Assembly: GCA_947383835.1 (NCBI GenBank)
Contig: CANDEV010000003.1
Location: forward strand, 1-64,000
Origin: an uncultured Clostridia bacterium
GTDB lineage: Bacteria; Bacillota; Clostridia; Oscillospirales; Ruminococcaceae
Direction: 5' to 3'
DNA: 64,000 nt
How positions within the stretch are numbered: the stretch's first letter is position 1; every line of letters begins with the position of its first letter. The notes under the pieces are model-generated. The model was not told where the DNA came from. It did not search any database and saw nothing but the letters and a program-made list of their open reading frames with translations. Position numbers and translations under genes: made by a program. Below are positions 33,623 through 41,612 of the stretch, in pieces.

Positions 33623-33640
33623 AGTTAGTTCGGGCTAACT
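33623..33640 (+). promoter_or_regulatory. DtxR/IdeR-like operator
   Basis: A perfect dyad AGTTAG-N6-CTAACT covers about +1 to +18 of the predicted transcript, resembling the TTAGGTTAGCCTAACC-type sites of DtxR-family iron regulators. A repressor here would block initiation when iron is plentiful. A short hairpin GGTGCAGA/TCTGCACC (33644-33666) follows. Confidence 0.55.
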
Positions 33641-33724
33641 AAGGGTGCAGAGATAATATCTGCACCTATACACAAATGAGGACAGAACTTTCTATCCTCC
33701 GACTTATGAATTGGAGTGATCTGT

Positions 33725-33883
33725 ATGGCAACGGTAATTGTCAGTTTAATTGTAGCGGCAGCTTTGTTCCTTTCGGCAAAACAGCTTTATAAGGATAAAA
33801 AATCGGGGAGATCATCCTGCGGCGGGAATTGTGCAGGGTGCCCGAACAGCTGTCATTGCCGCGGTGATGAAAAAAAAGAATAA
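33725..33883 (+). CDS. FeoB-associated Cys-rich membrane protein
   Basis: 52-residue peptide: one membrane helix (ATVIVSLIVAAALFL), a basic stretch QLYKDKKSGRSS, then a Cys-rich end CGGNCAGCPNSCHCRGDEKKE. The CXXXCXXC-type cluster after a single helix is typical of the small proteins encoded behind feoB in Firmicutes and thought to assist ferrous-iron uptake. Here it stands alone with its own promoter and a DtxR-like operator; feoA and feoB are not nearby. TTGGAG is 9-10 bp before ATG. Confidence 0.82.
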   Translation: MATVIVSLIVAAALFLSAKQLYKDKKSGRSSCGGNCAGCPNSCHCRGDEKKE

Positions 33884-33946
33884 GCTATAATATTAACAGC
33901 AGCATACATGAAAACAAACGGTAACGGCTGCACAAATAATAACAGC

Positions 33947-34000
33947 GCCATGCAAAAATTGCTGTGGAGATGAGCAGCTTTTTTGCATGGCGCCGTTTAT
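33947..34000. terminator. Long bidirectional terminator
   Basis: GCGCCATGCAAAAA pairs with TTTTTTGCATGGCGC, with an inner GCTG/CAGC hairpin. It separates the convergent Cys-rich peptide and MFS genes. Confidence 0.75.
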
Positions 34001-34015
34001 ATAAAACCAATAAGA

Positions 34016-35206
34016 TCATTCCGGTTTATTTTTGCGGGAACGTTTTAAAACGACAACACCGACCACTAAAAATATCGGAAAAATTATTGCGGTCATAATT
34101 CCCTTTTTTAAATCGTCCGAAGCAATTCCCGAAATAAAGCCTACAAGGGTTGGACCGCCGGAGCAGCCTAAGTCCCCCGCAAGTGCAAGCAGAGCGAACA
34201 TTGCCGTGCCGCCGTTTTTTATCGCGCCCGCAGCCTTGCTGAAGCTGCCCGGCCACATGATGCCTACGGACAAGCCGCATATCCCGCAGCCTATCAAGGA
34301 CAAGATCGGAGACGGCGAAAGTGATATGCAAAGGTATGATATCACGCACAATATACCGCTTCCCGCCATAAATTTGTCAAGGTCTATTTTTGCGCCGAAT
34401 TTGCCGTAGAAAAGCCGCGAACTGCCCATTAAGACTGCGAACGCCATTGGACCCGCAAGATCCCCTGCTGTTTTGCTTATCCCAAGCCCAAGCTCCGCAA
34501 AGGCAGACGCCCACTGGCTTACCGCCTGTTCGCTCGCCCCGGCGCAGGTCATCATAAGCATCAGTACCCAAAAGGTCTTATTTCTGCAAAGCTCCGAAAT
34601 AGAAAGTCCTCTTTCACCGTTTTGAGTAAGAGGAGCGATCGGCGAACCCGCAAATATAAATGTATTTGCAAGAGGGACTATTACCCAGATACAGGTCAGC
34701 GCTTTCCAGTTTTCGATACCGAAAAGCTTGAAAAAAATTGTTGAAAGAAGCACCACGCCAACGTGTCCCCAGCAGTAAAACGAGTGCAGCAGACTCATGG
34801 CTTTTTCTTTGTTATCCGTGGGACAGCTTTCGATTATGGGACTGACAAGCACCTCAATAAGACCGCCGCCCACAGCGTACACCGCTACTGAAAGCAGCAG
34901 TCCTGTATAAGGGTCGGGCATTATCTCGGGCAGAAAGGCAAGTCCCAAAAGTCCGAGAGCGGAAAAAATATGAGCAATCATTATTGAAGCTTTGTAGCCT
35001 ATTTTATCAACAAAGCCCGCCGAAAGCAGATCCACCAGCAATTGTATGCCGAAATTTATTGTTATCAGCATGGTTATCCTGCTTAATGGGATATTATATG
35101 AGGCCTCAAAGGTAAGGAAAAGCAGCGGGACAAAATTGTTTATAATAGCCTGCACAACATATCCGACAAAGCAGGCGTACATTGTTTTTCGGTAATTTCT
35201 ATTCAT
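34016..35206 (-). CDS. MFS transporter
   Basis: 396-residue permease with about twelve helices. GFVDKIGYKASIM lies between helices 2 and 3 (variant of the MFS loop motif), and GSSRLFYGKFGAKIDLDKFM is in the matching second half. It resembles FucP/FHS-type sugar permeases, with EVLVSPIIESCP in helix 4 and LLHSFYCWGHVG in helix 5, so a sugar may be the substrate. GGAAC precedes ATG. A leader hairpin lies at 35259-35286. Confidence 0.88.
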   Translation of the reverse strand: MNRNYRKTMYACFVGYVVQAIINNFVPLLFLTFEASYNIPLSRITMLITINFGIQLLVDLLSAGFVDKIGYKASIMIAHIFSALGLLGLAFLPEIMPDPYTGLLLSVAVYAVGGGLIEVLVSPIIESCPTDNKEKAMSLLHSFYCWGHVGVVLLSTIFFKLFGIENWKALTCIWVIVPLANTFIFAGSPIAPLTQNGERGLSISELCRNKTFWVLMLMMTCAGASEQAVSQWASAFAELGLGISKTAGDLAGPMAFAVLMGSSRLFYGKFGAKIDLDKFMAGSGILCVISYLCISLSPSPILSLIGCGICGLSVGIMWPGSFSKAAGAIKNGGTAMFALLALAGDLGCSGGPTLVGFISGIASDDLKKGIMTAIIFPIFLVVGVVVLKRSRKNKPE

Positions 35207-35258
35207 GACGCATAGTTCCTTTTTAATAAAGTACAGATACGATCAACCTTTTGACGCG

Positions 35259-35286
35259 CATCGGTACATAAGCTTCTGTACCGATG
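35259..35286 (-). promoter_or_regulatory. Leader hairpin before the MFS gene
   Basis: CATCGGTAC / GTACCGATG 9-bp stem, 53 bp before the ATG, without a following T-run. Could be an operator or leader structure. Confidence 0.35.
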
Positions 35287-35348
35287 TCTGCCTAATCCAC
35301 AATTTTTTGTTGATAGACTTCCTGTACAAAAATTAAACTGATAAAAAT

Positions 35349-35379
35349 CCGACCGCACGGTACAACGCCGTGCAGTCGG
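35349..35379 (-). terminator. Terminator of the U32-like gene
   Basis: On the minus strand CCGACTGCACGG / CCGTGCGGTCGG stem followed by ATTTTTATC, 14 bp after the stop. Confidence 0.8.
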
Positions 35380-35392
35380 TTTGTTAATCCAT

Positions 35393-36322
35393 TTACTTCA
35401 CAAAATACTTTATGCTTTTTGTAAGCTGTTCAAGCATTTTAAATCTTGCAACATCGCGGTGTTCCTGCTTTGTCATAAAGTAAACGTAGGTCTCCAGAAG
35501 GTTTATATCATCAAATGTCCTTCCTTCTATCTTGAAGTGTTTGAAGCCCATAGGTACGTATTTGCTTATTATGTCTTCGGGGGAGATAAACGTCTCAAGC
35601 CCGGTTATGTCGTAAATGCTCCTGTTCATGTACTGGCACTCAAAATCGGGAGCCTCAAATGGCTTTTTGGTTATATTGGTTTTTTCGTAATTCCAAGCCG
35701 CAATATGCTTTTCACCGATATGACGGTAATGCTCCCCTCTTCTCGGACAATGCGGGATACAGCAGGCATTTACAAGTATTTCGCACTTCTCCCTGTCTTC
35801 GGGAGAAATTTTTTCCAGCATATCGAATTTATTATTCCAGTTATAGTCTAAAACGACATATTTATAATCCTTTTTAAGCTCGGCGTTTACGCCGTCAATA
35901 TCCTCTATCTGCTTGCAGGTTGAAGATGTTATGGGGAATTTCGGGTAATTCTCCCTGATATACTCCTCCAAGATAGGAGACATTACAATAACCTCGTTAA
36001 GACCGTTGTTTGCGGCTCTTAAGATCTGATTGCAGTAGCTGTCCCCAAGGTGCTCTTTTTTAAGGACAGGATTGGTAAAAGTAAACCTAAGCGGGATACC
36101 CTTATCGTTGAACACCTTTATAATATCGTTTATAGACCGCATTTCGGCAGAACCGCCCAAATATCTTCCGCCGTTCCATACAGACCCCGGGAAAGTTCCG
36201 AAAACGGATTTGACAGTAAGCCCGTCATGAAAATATTCCGGATTGCTTTTTATAGTATTTATAAGAATATTGTTAAGGCGAAAATGCGCGCCAAAGTCGG
36301 GAATGTGAAAACCTATTTCCAT
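35393..36322 (-). CDS. Hypothetical TIM-barrel-like protein, possibly U32 peptidase-related
   Basis: 309-residue soluble protein. A barrel-like succession of strands is suggested (EIGFHIPDFGAHF, LRFTFTNP, NEVIVMSPILEEYI, YVVLDYNWNN, CEILVNACCIPHCPRRGEHY, GFKHFKIEGRTFD). The closing FKIEGR and the Cys-rich NACCIPHC recall U32/YrrN-type proteins, but the U32 signature is not there, so the family is a guess. Cys residues at about 203-204 and 208 could bind metal or a cluster. GGAGG 4 bp before ATG. Confidence 0.7.
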   Translation of the reverse strand: MEIGFHIPDFGAHFRLNNILINTIKSNPEYFHDGLTVKSVFGTFPGSVWNGGRYLGGSAEMRSINDIIKVFNDKGIPLRFTFTNPVLKKEHLGDSYCNQILRAANNGLNEVIVMSPILEEYIRENYPKFPITSSTCKQIEDIDGVNAELKKDYKYVVLDYNWNNKFDMLEKISPEDREKCEILVNACCIPHCPRRGEHYRHIGEKHIAAWNYEKTNITKKPFEAPDFECQYMNRSIYDITGLETFISPEDIISKYVPMGFKHFKIEGRTFDDINLLETYVYFMTKQEHRDVARFKMLEQLTKSIKYFVK

Positions 36323-36410
36323 ATTGACCTCCGTAATTTTTATATTTTAAGTATAGTATAGCACAATTCCGCAAATTTTGCAACAATTTTTGTGTTTTAT
36401 TTTTCGGCAA

Positions 36411-36439
36411 TTGACTTGCCGCGCAAATTGGTGTATAAT
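36411..36439 (+). promoter_or_regulatory. Promoter of the toxin-antitoxin pair
   Basis: TTGACT (36411-36416), 17-bp spacer, TATAAT (36434-36439), 22 bp before the antitoxin ATG. Confidence 0.7.
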
Positions 36440-36461
36440 ATAGATGAAGGGAGTTGATTTT

Positions 36462-36668
36462 ATGAGTACGAGAGAATATGCTATCGACATTATAAATTCA
36501 TTGTCCGATGAACAGCTGAACGCATTTATCAATCTTGTAACTGTTTTTGCAGACCGCAGTACTGTTGCGAAAATCGAAAGCAGGGCTTTGGCTTCTGACC
36601 CTAATCCCAAAACATACGGCAGCTTCAGGGAATTTATGGACGAAATGGAGCTTGAAGAAAATGAATAA
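36462..36668 (+). CDS. Antitoxin of a YafQ-type module
   Basis: 68 residues: a helical N-terminal half (REYAIDIINSLSDEQLNAFINLV) and an acidic disordered end (SFREFMDEMELEENE), the usual layout of a small antitoxin that wraps the toxin with its C-terminus. The N-terminal half does not match DinJ ribbon-helix-helix proteins clearly. AAGGGAG precedes ATG 36462. Its last 8 bp overlap the toxin start, giving coupled translation. Autorepression of the promoter is likely from the family, but no operator is evident. Confidence 0.8.
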   Translation: MSTREYAIDIINSLSDEQLNAFINLVTVFADRSTVAKIESRALASDPNPKTYGSFREFMDEMELEENE

Positions 36669-36939
36669 ATATTCGCTTCATATTTCCGCGTCATTTAAAA
36701 AAGATTACAAAAAAATTATAAAGCGTGGTTATGATACAGCTTTATTGAACAATACTGTAAATTTACTTTTAACGGGCGAACCGCTTCCGCCGAAATTCAA
36801 AGACCATGCCCTGTCGGGAAACTGGCAGGGCTATCGGGAATGTCACATAACTCCCGATTGGCTGCTTATATATGAAATAATTGAGAACAGGCTGATACTG
36901 TCGCTGACGGGCACAGGCACTCACAGCGATTTGTTTTGA
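36661..36939 (+). CDS. YafQ/RelE-type mRNA interferase toxin
   Basis: 92-residue toxin of the RelE superfamily, cutting mRNA on the ribosome. FKKDYKKIIKRGYD near the N-terminus, LPPKFKDHALSGNWQGYRECHITPDWLLIYEI in the middle, and a C-terminal GTGTHSDLF follow the YafQ pattern, including the HALSG His, ECHI His and late His/Asp-Leu-Phe end. A longer open frame begins at 36547, but the ATG overlapping the antitoxin stop fits coupled translation. Confidence 0.9.
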   Translation: MNKYSLHISASFKKDYKKIIKRGYDTALLNNTVNLLLTGEPLPPKFKDHALSGNWQGYRECHITPDWLLIYEIIENRLILSLTGTGTHSDLF

Positions 36940-36972
36940 AGTAAATTTTTTTCATAAATTTAACCAAAATAC

Positions 36973-37001
36973 TTGCATTTTTTAAGCACATATTGTATAA
37001 T
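36973..37001 (+). promoter_or_regulatory. fba promoter
   Basis: TTGCAT (36973-36978), 17-bp spacer, TATAAT (36996-37001). A palindrome CGGGGAAATTTCCCCG (37019-37034) sits in the short leader just before the ribosome binding site and may affect translation. Confidence 0.7.
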
Positions 37002-37052
37002 GAATATATATTGATTATCGGGGAAATTTCCCCGCTGAAAGGAATGTTTATT

Positions 37053-37922
37053 ATGTCAAGACTCGTTTCTGCAAAAGATATGCTGAACAAAGCCCGCGAC
37101 GGAAAGTACGCTGTAGGTCAGTTCAACATCAACAACCTTGAATGGACAAAGGCTATCCTCCTTACGGCACAGGAGCTTAAATCTCCCGTTATCCTCGGCG
37201 TTTCCGAGGGCGCAGGCAAGTATATGTGCGGCTACAAGACCGTTGTAGGCATGGTTGAGGGTATGCTCGAGGAGCTTAATATCACAGTTCCAGTTGCTCT
37301 CCACCTTGACCATGGCACATTCGAGGGCGCAAAGGCTTGTATCAACGCAGGCTTCTCCTCTATCATGTTCGACGGCTCGCATTACCCCATTGAGGAAAAT
37401 ATCGCTAAGACCACCGCTCTCGTAAACACTTGCGACGTTCTGGGTATCTCCCTTGAAGCAGAGGTAGGCTCTATCGGAGGCGAAGAGGACGGCGTTATCG
37501 GCGCAGGCGAGTGCGCAGATCCCAACGAGTGCAAGCAAATTGCAGACCTGGGCGTTACAATGCTTGCGGCTGGTATCGGCAACATTCACGGCAAGTACCC
37601 CGAAAACTGGGCTGGACTTTCCTTTGACACGCTTGCTGCCGTTAAGGAAAAGGTAGGCGATATGCCTCTCGTTCTCCACGGCGGTACAGGTATCCCCGAG
37701 GATATGATAAAGAAAGCTATTTCTCTCGGCGTTGCTAAGATCAACGTTAATACTGAGTGCCAGCTCGCGTTCCAGGCTGCTACAAGAAAGTACGTTGAAG
37801 AGGGCAAGGATCAGCAGGGCAAGGGCTTCGACCCCAGAAAGCTTCTCGCTCCCGGCTTTGACGCTATCAAAGCTACCGTTAAGGAGAAAATGGAGCTGTT
37901 CGGTTCTGTGGGCAAGGCGTAA
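37053..37922 (+). CDS. fba: Class II fructose-bisphosphate aldolase
   Basis: 289-residue zinc aldolase of glycolysis and gluconeogenesis. Landmarks: the substrate/zinc region HLDHGTFEGAK near residue 80-90, EAEVGSIGGEEDG near 132-144, GNIHGKYP near 178, HGGTGIPED near 208-216. GAAAGGAA precedes ATG 37053. Codon choice is markedly biased toward C-ending codons (for example atc, ggc, ctc) compared with neighbours, as expected for a highly expressed gene. It has its own promoter and terminator. Confidence 0.97.
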   Translation: MSRLVSAKDMLNKARDGKYAVGQFNINNLEWTKAILLTAQELKSPVILGVSEGAGKYMCGYKTVVGMVEGMLEELNITVPVALHLDHGTFEGAKACINAGFSSIMFDGSHYPIEENIAKTTALVNTCDVLGISLEAEVGSIGGEEDGVIGAGECADPNECKQIADLGVTMLAAGIGNIHGKYPENWAGLSFDTLAAVKEKVGDMPLVLHGGTGIPEDMIKKAISLGVAKINVNTECQLAFQAATRKYVEEGKDQQGKGFDPRKLLAPGFDAIKATVKEKMELFGSVGKA

Positions 37923-37944
37923 GATTTACAATAAAATAAAGTTT

Positions 37945-37976
37945 AAAAGGCTTCCGAAATTTCGGAAGCCTTTTTA
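37945..37976 (+). terminator. fba terminator
   Basis: AAAAGGCTTCCGAAA / TTTCGGAAGCCTTTTT, near-perfect stem with T-run, 23 bp after the stop. Confidence 0.9.
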
Positions 37977-37995
37977 TGTAATATTATTTTATTCG

Positions 37996-38451
37996 CTAAT
38001 TTTTCTTTTGAGGTATACAACTTAAAACCGCGCCTATTATCATTAGTATAAGGCACAATATGTACCCCCATTGCGTTTTAATTTCCAGATAACGTTCAAA
38101 CTCCTCTAAGTTGTAGTACGAAACAAAGGACGCTCTGAAGATAATCAGCAGTATCGCAGAAACCGCCGCAAGCGCAGCAGGTATAAAGCCCGCTTTCTTC
38201 ACAAACGAAACAATAAGTGCGGCTATTCCCAATACGCAAGCTAATATAAGCCAAATATTAGGAGAAAGGTCGTCCTCGTCAATTTCGCCCGCTGAGATAA
38301 GGCTGTCCCCCTCTGATGAGCATACCATTAATTCAACACCGCTGTATGTTTCCTCTGCGTCCATTTCTGAACAGGAAACCATCACAAACGGCATGAAGAA
38401 CATGATAAGCGCACATAGGATAGCAACTTTTGCACCGTGTCTTAAAACCAT
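37996..38451 (-). CDS. Hypothetical membrane protein
   Basis: 151 residues with four likely membrane segments: an N-terminal helix (VAILCALIMFFMPFVMVSC), then an acidic extracellular loop (SEMDAEETYSGVELMVCSSEGDSLISAGEIDEDDLS), and three helices. The two Cys (C27 and C43 region) could form a disulfide. GGAGG 8 bp before ATG 38451 chooses the start. Family not recognised. Confidence 0.7.
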   Translation of the reverse strand: MVLRHGAKVAILCALIMFFMPFVMVSCSEMDAEETYSGVELMVCSSEGDSLISAGEIDEDDLSPNIWLILACVLGIAALIVSFVKKAGFIPAALAAVSAILLIIFRASFVSYYNLEEFERYLEIKTQWGYILCLILMIIGAVLSCIPQKKN

Positions 38452-38587
38452 ATACATAACCTCCAAAAATATAATTGCAGCCGGTCTGACGTTTTCAGAC
38501 TGCACCTGTATTATTATAAAGCAATATTTTGCATATGTCAAGATAAAACAACAAAATATGTCAAATTTTGTTTAAAAAGCTTTTCAA

Positions 38588-38674
38588 TCATTGTTTATCG
38601 CAATTTGATAAAGCTACAAATCCCCATATTATTATACCTACGGTAATTTTAATAGCAAATATAACAAGCAGCAC
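38588..38674 (-). CDS. Possible 28-residue hydrophobic peptide
   Basis: GTG start at 38674 with CGGAGGTAG 10 bp upstream. The peptide VLLVIFAIKITVGIIIWGFV is followed by ALSNCDKQ. One membrane helix with a polar tail resembles small membrane toxins or stress peptides, but there is no recognisable family and no visible antisense RNA gene. It lies alone between a membrane protein and an XRE gene. Confidence 0.35.
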   Translation of the reverse strand: MLLVIFAIKITVGIIIWGFVALSNCDKQ

Positions 38675-38797
38675 CTTACAACTACCTCCGTTTGTATCTA
38701 ATTAAGCACTTATATACACAATTATACTATGATTAGACACAAAAATCAATATATTTCAGCTTAATGTGGTACAATAAACAAAAACGAGGTGTCACAT

Positions 38798-39133
38798 ATG
38801 GCTAAATACAACAGAATAAAAGACCTGCGTGAGGACAGCGACAAGACCCAGCAGGAAATCGCCGAATATCTTGGGACGTCCTCCCAGCACTACGGCAAAT
38901 ACGAGCTTGGACACGCAGAAATACCCTTTGAGCGGGCAATTTCTCTTGCAAAGTTTTACGGCGTGAGCCTTGACTATATCGCGGGACTTACCAACAGCAA
39001 AAAGGGGTTTTCCCGAGGCGAGCTTTCCGAAAAGCAACAGCGCATACTTGAGATAGCGGAAAGCCTTGAAAACGGCGACAAAAACCGCACCGCTGAGCTT
39101 TTGAAAGCTATTGCGGAGCTTATAGAAAAATAA
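38798..39133 (+). CDS. XRE-family transcriptional regulator
   Basis: 111 residues. Helix-turn-helix at 5-60 (RIKDLREDSDKTQQEIAEYLGTSSQHYGKYELGHAEIPFERAI) in the Cro/C1 style, then a short helical C-terminus (ELSEKQQRILEIAESLENG...) probably for dimerisation. CGAGGTG precedes ATG. A single-gene unit ending in a strong terminator shared with ttcA. Target unknown. Confidence 0.9.
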   Translation: MAKYNRIKDLREDSDKTQQEIAEYLGTSSQHYGKYELGHAEIPFERAISLAKFYGVSLDYIAGLTNSKKGFSRGELSEKQQRILEIAESLENGDKNRTAELLKAIAELIEK

Positions 39134-39174
39134 AAACATCAGGTATATTACACCGTGTAATATACCTGATGTTT
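39134..39174. terminator. Bidirectional terminator
   Basis: A long near-perfect stem, left arm AAACATCAGGTATATTACAC and the complementary right arm, separates the convergent XRE and ttcA genes. Confidence 0.9.
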
Positions 39175-39191
39175 AATAATATATTCGATTT

Positions 39192-39941
39192 TTACTTTTC
39201 CTGCGGCTCTTTTGAGGGGAACTCCTTTCCGCCCCAACGGTCTATATTTGCCCTCCGCATTGCACCGAAAATGCGGTCGGAGAAGCCCTTGTCCAGCTTG
39301 TCCCGCTCCGCAAGGAACTGCTTGGTTTTCTCGCGGGAGGTGTGACCGTCCGCGGGACATTTTGATTTTACCACTTCAAGTCCGTTTCGGTTTGCTGCGG
39401 ACTTTATCTGCTTTTCGGGGGCGAACACCAGCGGACGAATTAACGTCAAGTCCTTTCGTGAAAGATAGCTTTTGGGCGAAAAGCAGCCTATCCTGCCCTC
39501 GTTGAAAAGGTTCATTATGAACGTCTCCACAACGTCCTCATAGTTGTGTCCCAGAGCGATCTTATTGCAGCCAAGCTCCTTTGCCGCGTCATGGAGCGCG
39601 CCCCGTCTCATTCTTGCGCAAAGACTGCACGGGTTTGTCTCCTTGCGAACATTAAAAACAATCTCGCCGATGTCGGTGCGGATAAGCTTGAATTCGATAC
39701 CCATTTCCGCGCACATTTTTTCAACAGAGGAATAGTCCCCGTCCACGCCGCCGAAACGGGGGTCGAGAGTTACCGCCGCGATGTCGTAATCAATACCGAT
39801 AAAACGTTTCAGCATGAAAAGTCCCTTTAGAAGCACAAGGCTGTCCTTGCCGCCCGATACGCCGACGGCAATTTTGTCGCCGTCCTGTATCAGGTCGAAT
39901 TCCTGTATTGCTTTTCGCATATAGCCGAGTATTTTTTGCAT
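39192..39941 (-). CDS. ttcA: tRNA 2-thiocytidine synthetase TtcA-like
   Basis: 249-residue PP-loop enzyme that thiolates cytidine 32 of tRNA. PP-loop GVSGGKDSLVLLKG near 28-41. The cluster ligands are CSLC near 110-113 and a third Cys in VKSKCPADGHTSRE near 202. GHNYEDVVETFIMNLF near 142 is typical. It starts 2 bp after the lipoprotein stop, with GGAG inside that gene, so the two are likely co-transcribed. Confidence 0.9.
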   Translation of the reverse strand: MQKILGYMRKAIQEFDLIQDGDKIAVGVSGGKDSLVLLKGLFMLKRFIGIDYDIAAVTLDPRFGGVDGDYSSVEKMCAEMGIEFKLIRTDIGEIVFNVRKETNPCSLCARMRRGALHDAAKELGCNKIALGHNYEDVVETFIMNLFNEGRIGCFSPKSYLSRKDLTLIRPLVFAPEKQIKSAANRNGLEVVKSKCPADGHTSREKTKQFLAERDKLDKGFSDRIFGAMRRANIDRWGGKEFPSKEPQEK

Positions 39942-39942
39942 A

Positions 39943-41421
39943 TCATTTTTTCTCCTGCCGACTCAGTTCTCTTATTTCATCTTTGGTAGGTTTGATCAGG
40001 TGTGGGAAAAGCTCTGCACGCCAGCCGTCTCCCTCACTTACAAGCTTAATAGTACGGGTTGTGTCTATATATGTTCCGTCCTCGTACCCATACGTTCCGT
40101 TGTCGTAAATATGCCTTGCGTTATATTCAAATACGACCTCGCTGTTGGTTTTTTCGACCAATTCGTATTTTCCCTCTATTTTTTCAAGATAACCGCCCGC
40201 TTCGCCCGCGATATAGAACAGCTCTCCGTCGGCGTTGTAAAAATTCACACCGCTGACTATTTCGTCGGCAGCTTCTTTTGTGAAAACAGTCCGCAGATAT
40301 TCATAAAAGCTTTCATAGGTTGAAATATAGCTGCTGTAAAGGCCTGTTTCGTGGTAATAGTACCAATCTTCCTTAGTAGCGTTTGTCTGAGGGAGAGTGC
40401 TTCCGTTGGCGTCGTCCATACTGTCAATAAATATCCAGGCTTTTATGTAAGTATTGTACTGCTCGTCACTTAAAAAGTCAAGGTCGTCCCGCAATAAATA
40501 TTGCTCGGTGTGACTGCGTTCAAGATATTTATCCAGGTCAAATTCATATTCTCTGCCGTAATCATAATCTTCTGACAGATCAACGTCAACCATATATTGA
40601 TACGGCATTTTTCTCTCAACATATAAATTATCAAAAAATTCGGAACGCCAACCATCATCGGTACGCACCAGCTTGATCGGACGGGTTTCCGTCCATTCGT
40701 TTCCGTTTTTTGATTGATGTGCAATATATTCAAATATTACCTCATCATCATTTTTTTCGGTTAGATTATATTCGCCTTCGTTAAAATATATCGCGCCGCC
40801 CCTGTCACCCAATTTGCAGTATAGCTCATCGCCGATCCTTAAAAATTCATCTCTGCCGCCTGAAAGCCAAGTACCCAACATAATATCGTCAACCGCTTCC
40901 TGCGTAAAAACCGACTGCAAATATTCGTAAAAGCTTTGATATGTTGAAACATAATAATACGGATAAATATGTGTTTTGTCCAATTCCTGAACGGTATGGC
41001 TCTCGCCGATCTCGCCATTTTTATCAATAAAATAAGCCGGCGCGTCACTTGTGGACGGTACATTAAAATAAAGCAGACTGTCAAGCATTATCCACGCTCT
41101 TATATAAGTATCGTACTGCTCGTCGCTTAAAAAGTCAAGCTCGTCCCGCAATAAATAATTCTTACTGTTGGGACGTTCAAGATATTTTTCCAAATCGAAT
41201 TCATATTCCCTCGATACGGCAATATCTTCCGAAAATTCTTCGGAGATCGTTGTTGTTTCGGTTGCCGTTTCAGCGATTTTACTTGTTTGTTCAACGGTCT
41301 GTTCTGACACAATCGGCGCGGTTTGCAAACTTTCCGAAACAGTCTGCTCATTAACACCGTTTGCCTTACACCCTGTCATGCCAAACAGTACGGCAAATAC
41401 TGCCAAAAAACATTTTTTCAT
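39943..41421 (-). CDS. Lipoprotein with two tandem IseA-like domains
   Basis: 492 residues. Signal peptide with lipobox GMTGC (Cys 18), a Thr/Ser/Glu-rich linker to about 70, then two copies of a 200-residue domain (71-285 and 290-492). Each copy runs EYEFDL(E/D)KYLER ... LSDEQY(D/N)TYI(R/K)AW ... YESFYEYL..VFT(Q/K)EA.D.I ... LVR/LVSxxDGWRxE. The pattern resembles IseA-type inhibitors of cell-wall DL-endopeptidases, but this is a tentative match. Parts of the copies are nearly identical at DNA level, so the duplication looks recent. GGGAGG precedes ATG 41421. It sits upstream of ttcA in one unit. Confidence 0.75.
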   Translation of the reverse strand: MKKCFLAVFAVLFGMTGCKANGVNEQTVSESLQTAPIVSEQTVEQTSKIAETATETTTISEEFSEDIAVSREYEFDLEKYLERPNSKNYLLRDELDFLSDEQYDTYIRAWIMLDSLLYFNVPSTSDAPAYFIDKNGEIGESHTVQELDKTHIYPYYYVSTYQSFYEYLQSVFTQEAVDDIMLGTWLSGGRDEFLRIGDELYCKLGDRGGAIYFNEGEYNLTEKNDDEVIFEYIAHQSKNGNEWTETRPIKLVRTDDGWRSEFFDNLYVERKMPYQYMVDVDLSEDYDYGREYEFDLDKYLERSHTEQYLLRDDLDFLSDEQYNTYIKAWIFIDSMDDANGSTLPQTNATKEDWYYYHETGLYSSYISTYESFYEYLRTVFTKEAADEIVSGVNFYNADGELFYIAGEAGGYLEKIEGKYELVEKTNSEVVFEYNARHIYDNGTYGYEDGTYIDTTRTIKLVSEGDGWRAELFPHLIKPTKDEIRELSRQEKK

Positions 41422-41612
41422 AGAAAGACCTCCCTGCTGTTTTAATAAAATAATACCATATTTTACACAAGAAAGCAACAACAGGGAGGTTACAGTTCGG
41501 TTACAAATTGGTTACAAAAAAGCTTAAAATTTACAGTATTATTTTTGCAATCCTGCTGTTTCACATACGGTAAATTTAAGAAATTGCCCTGCGAGTAACA
41601 CCGAATTTTTTC

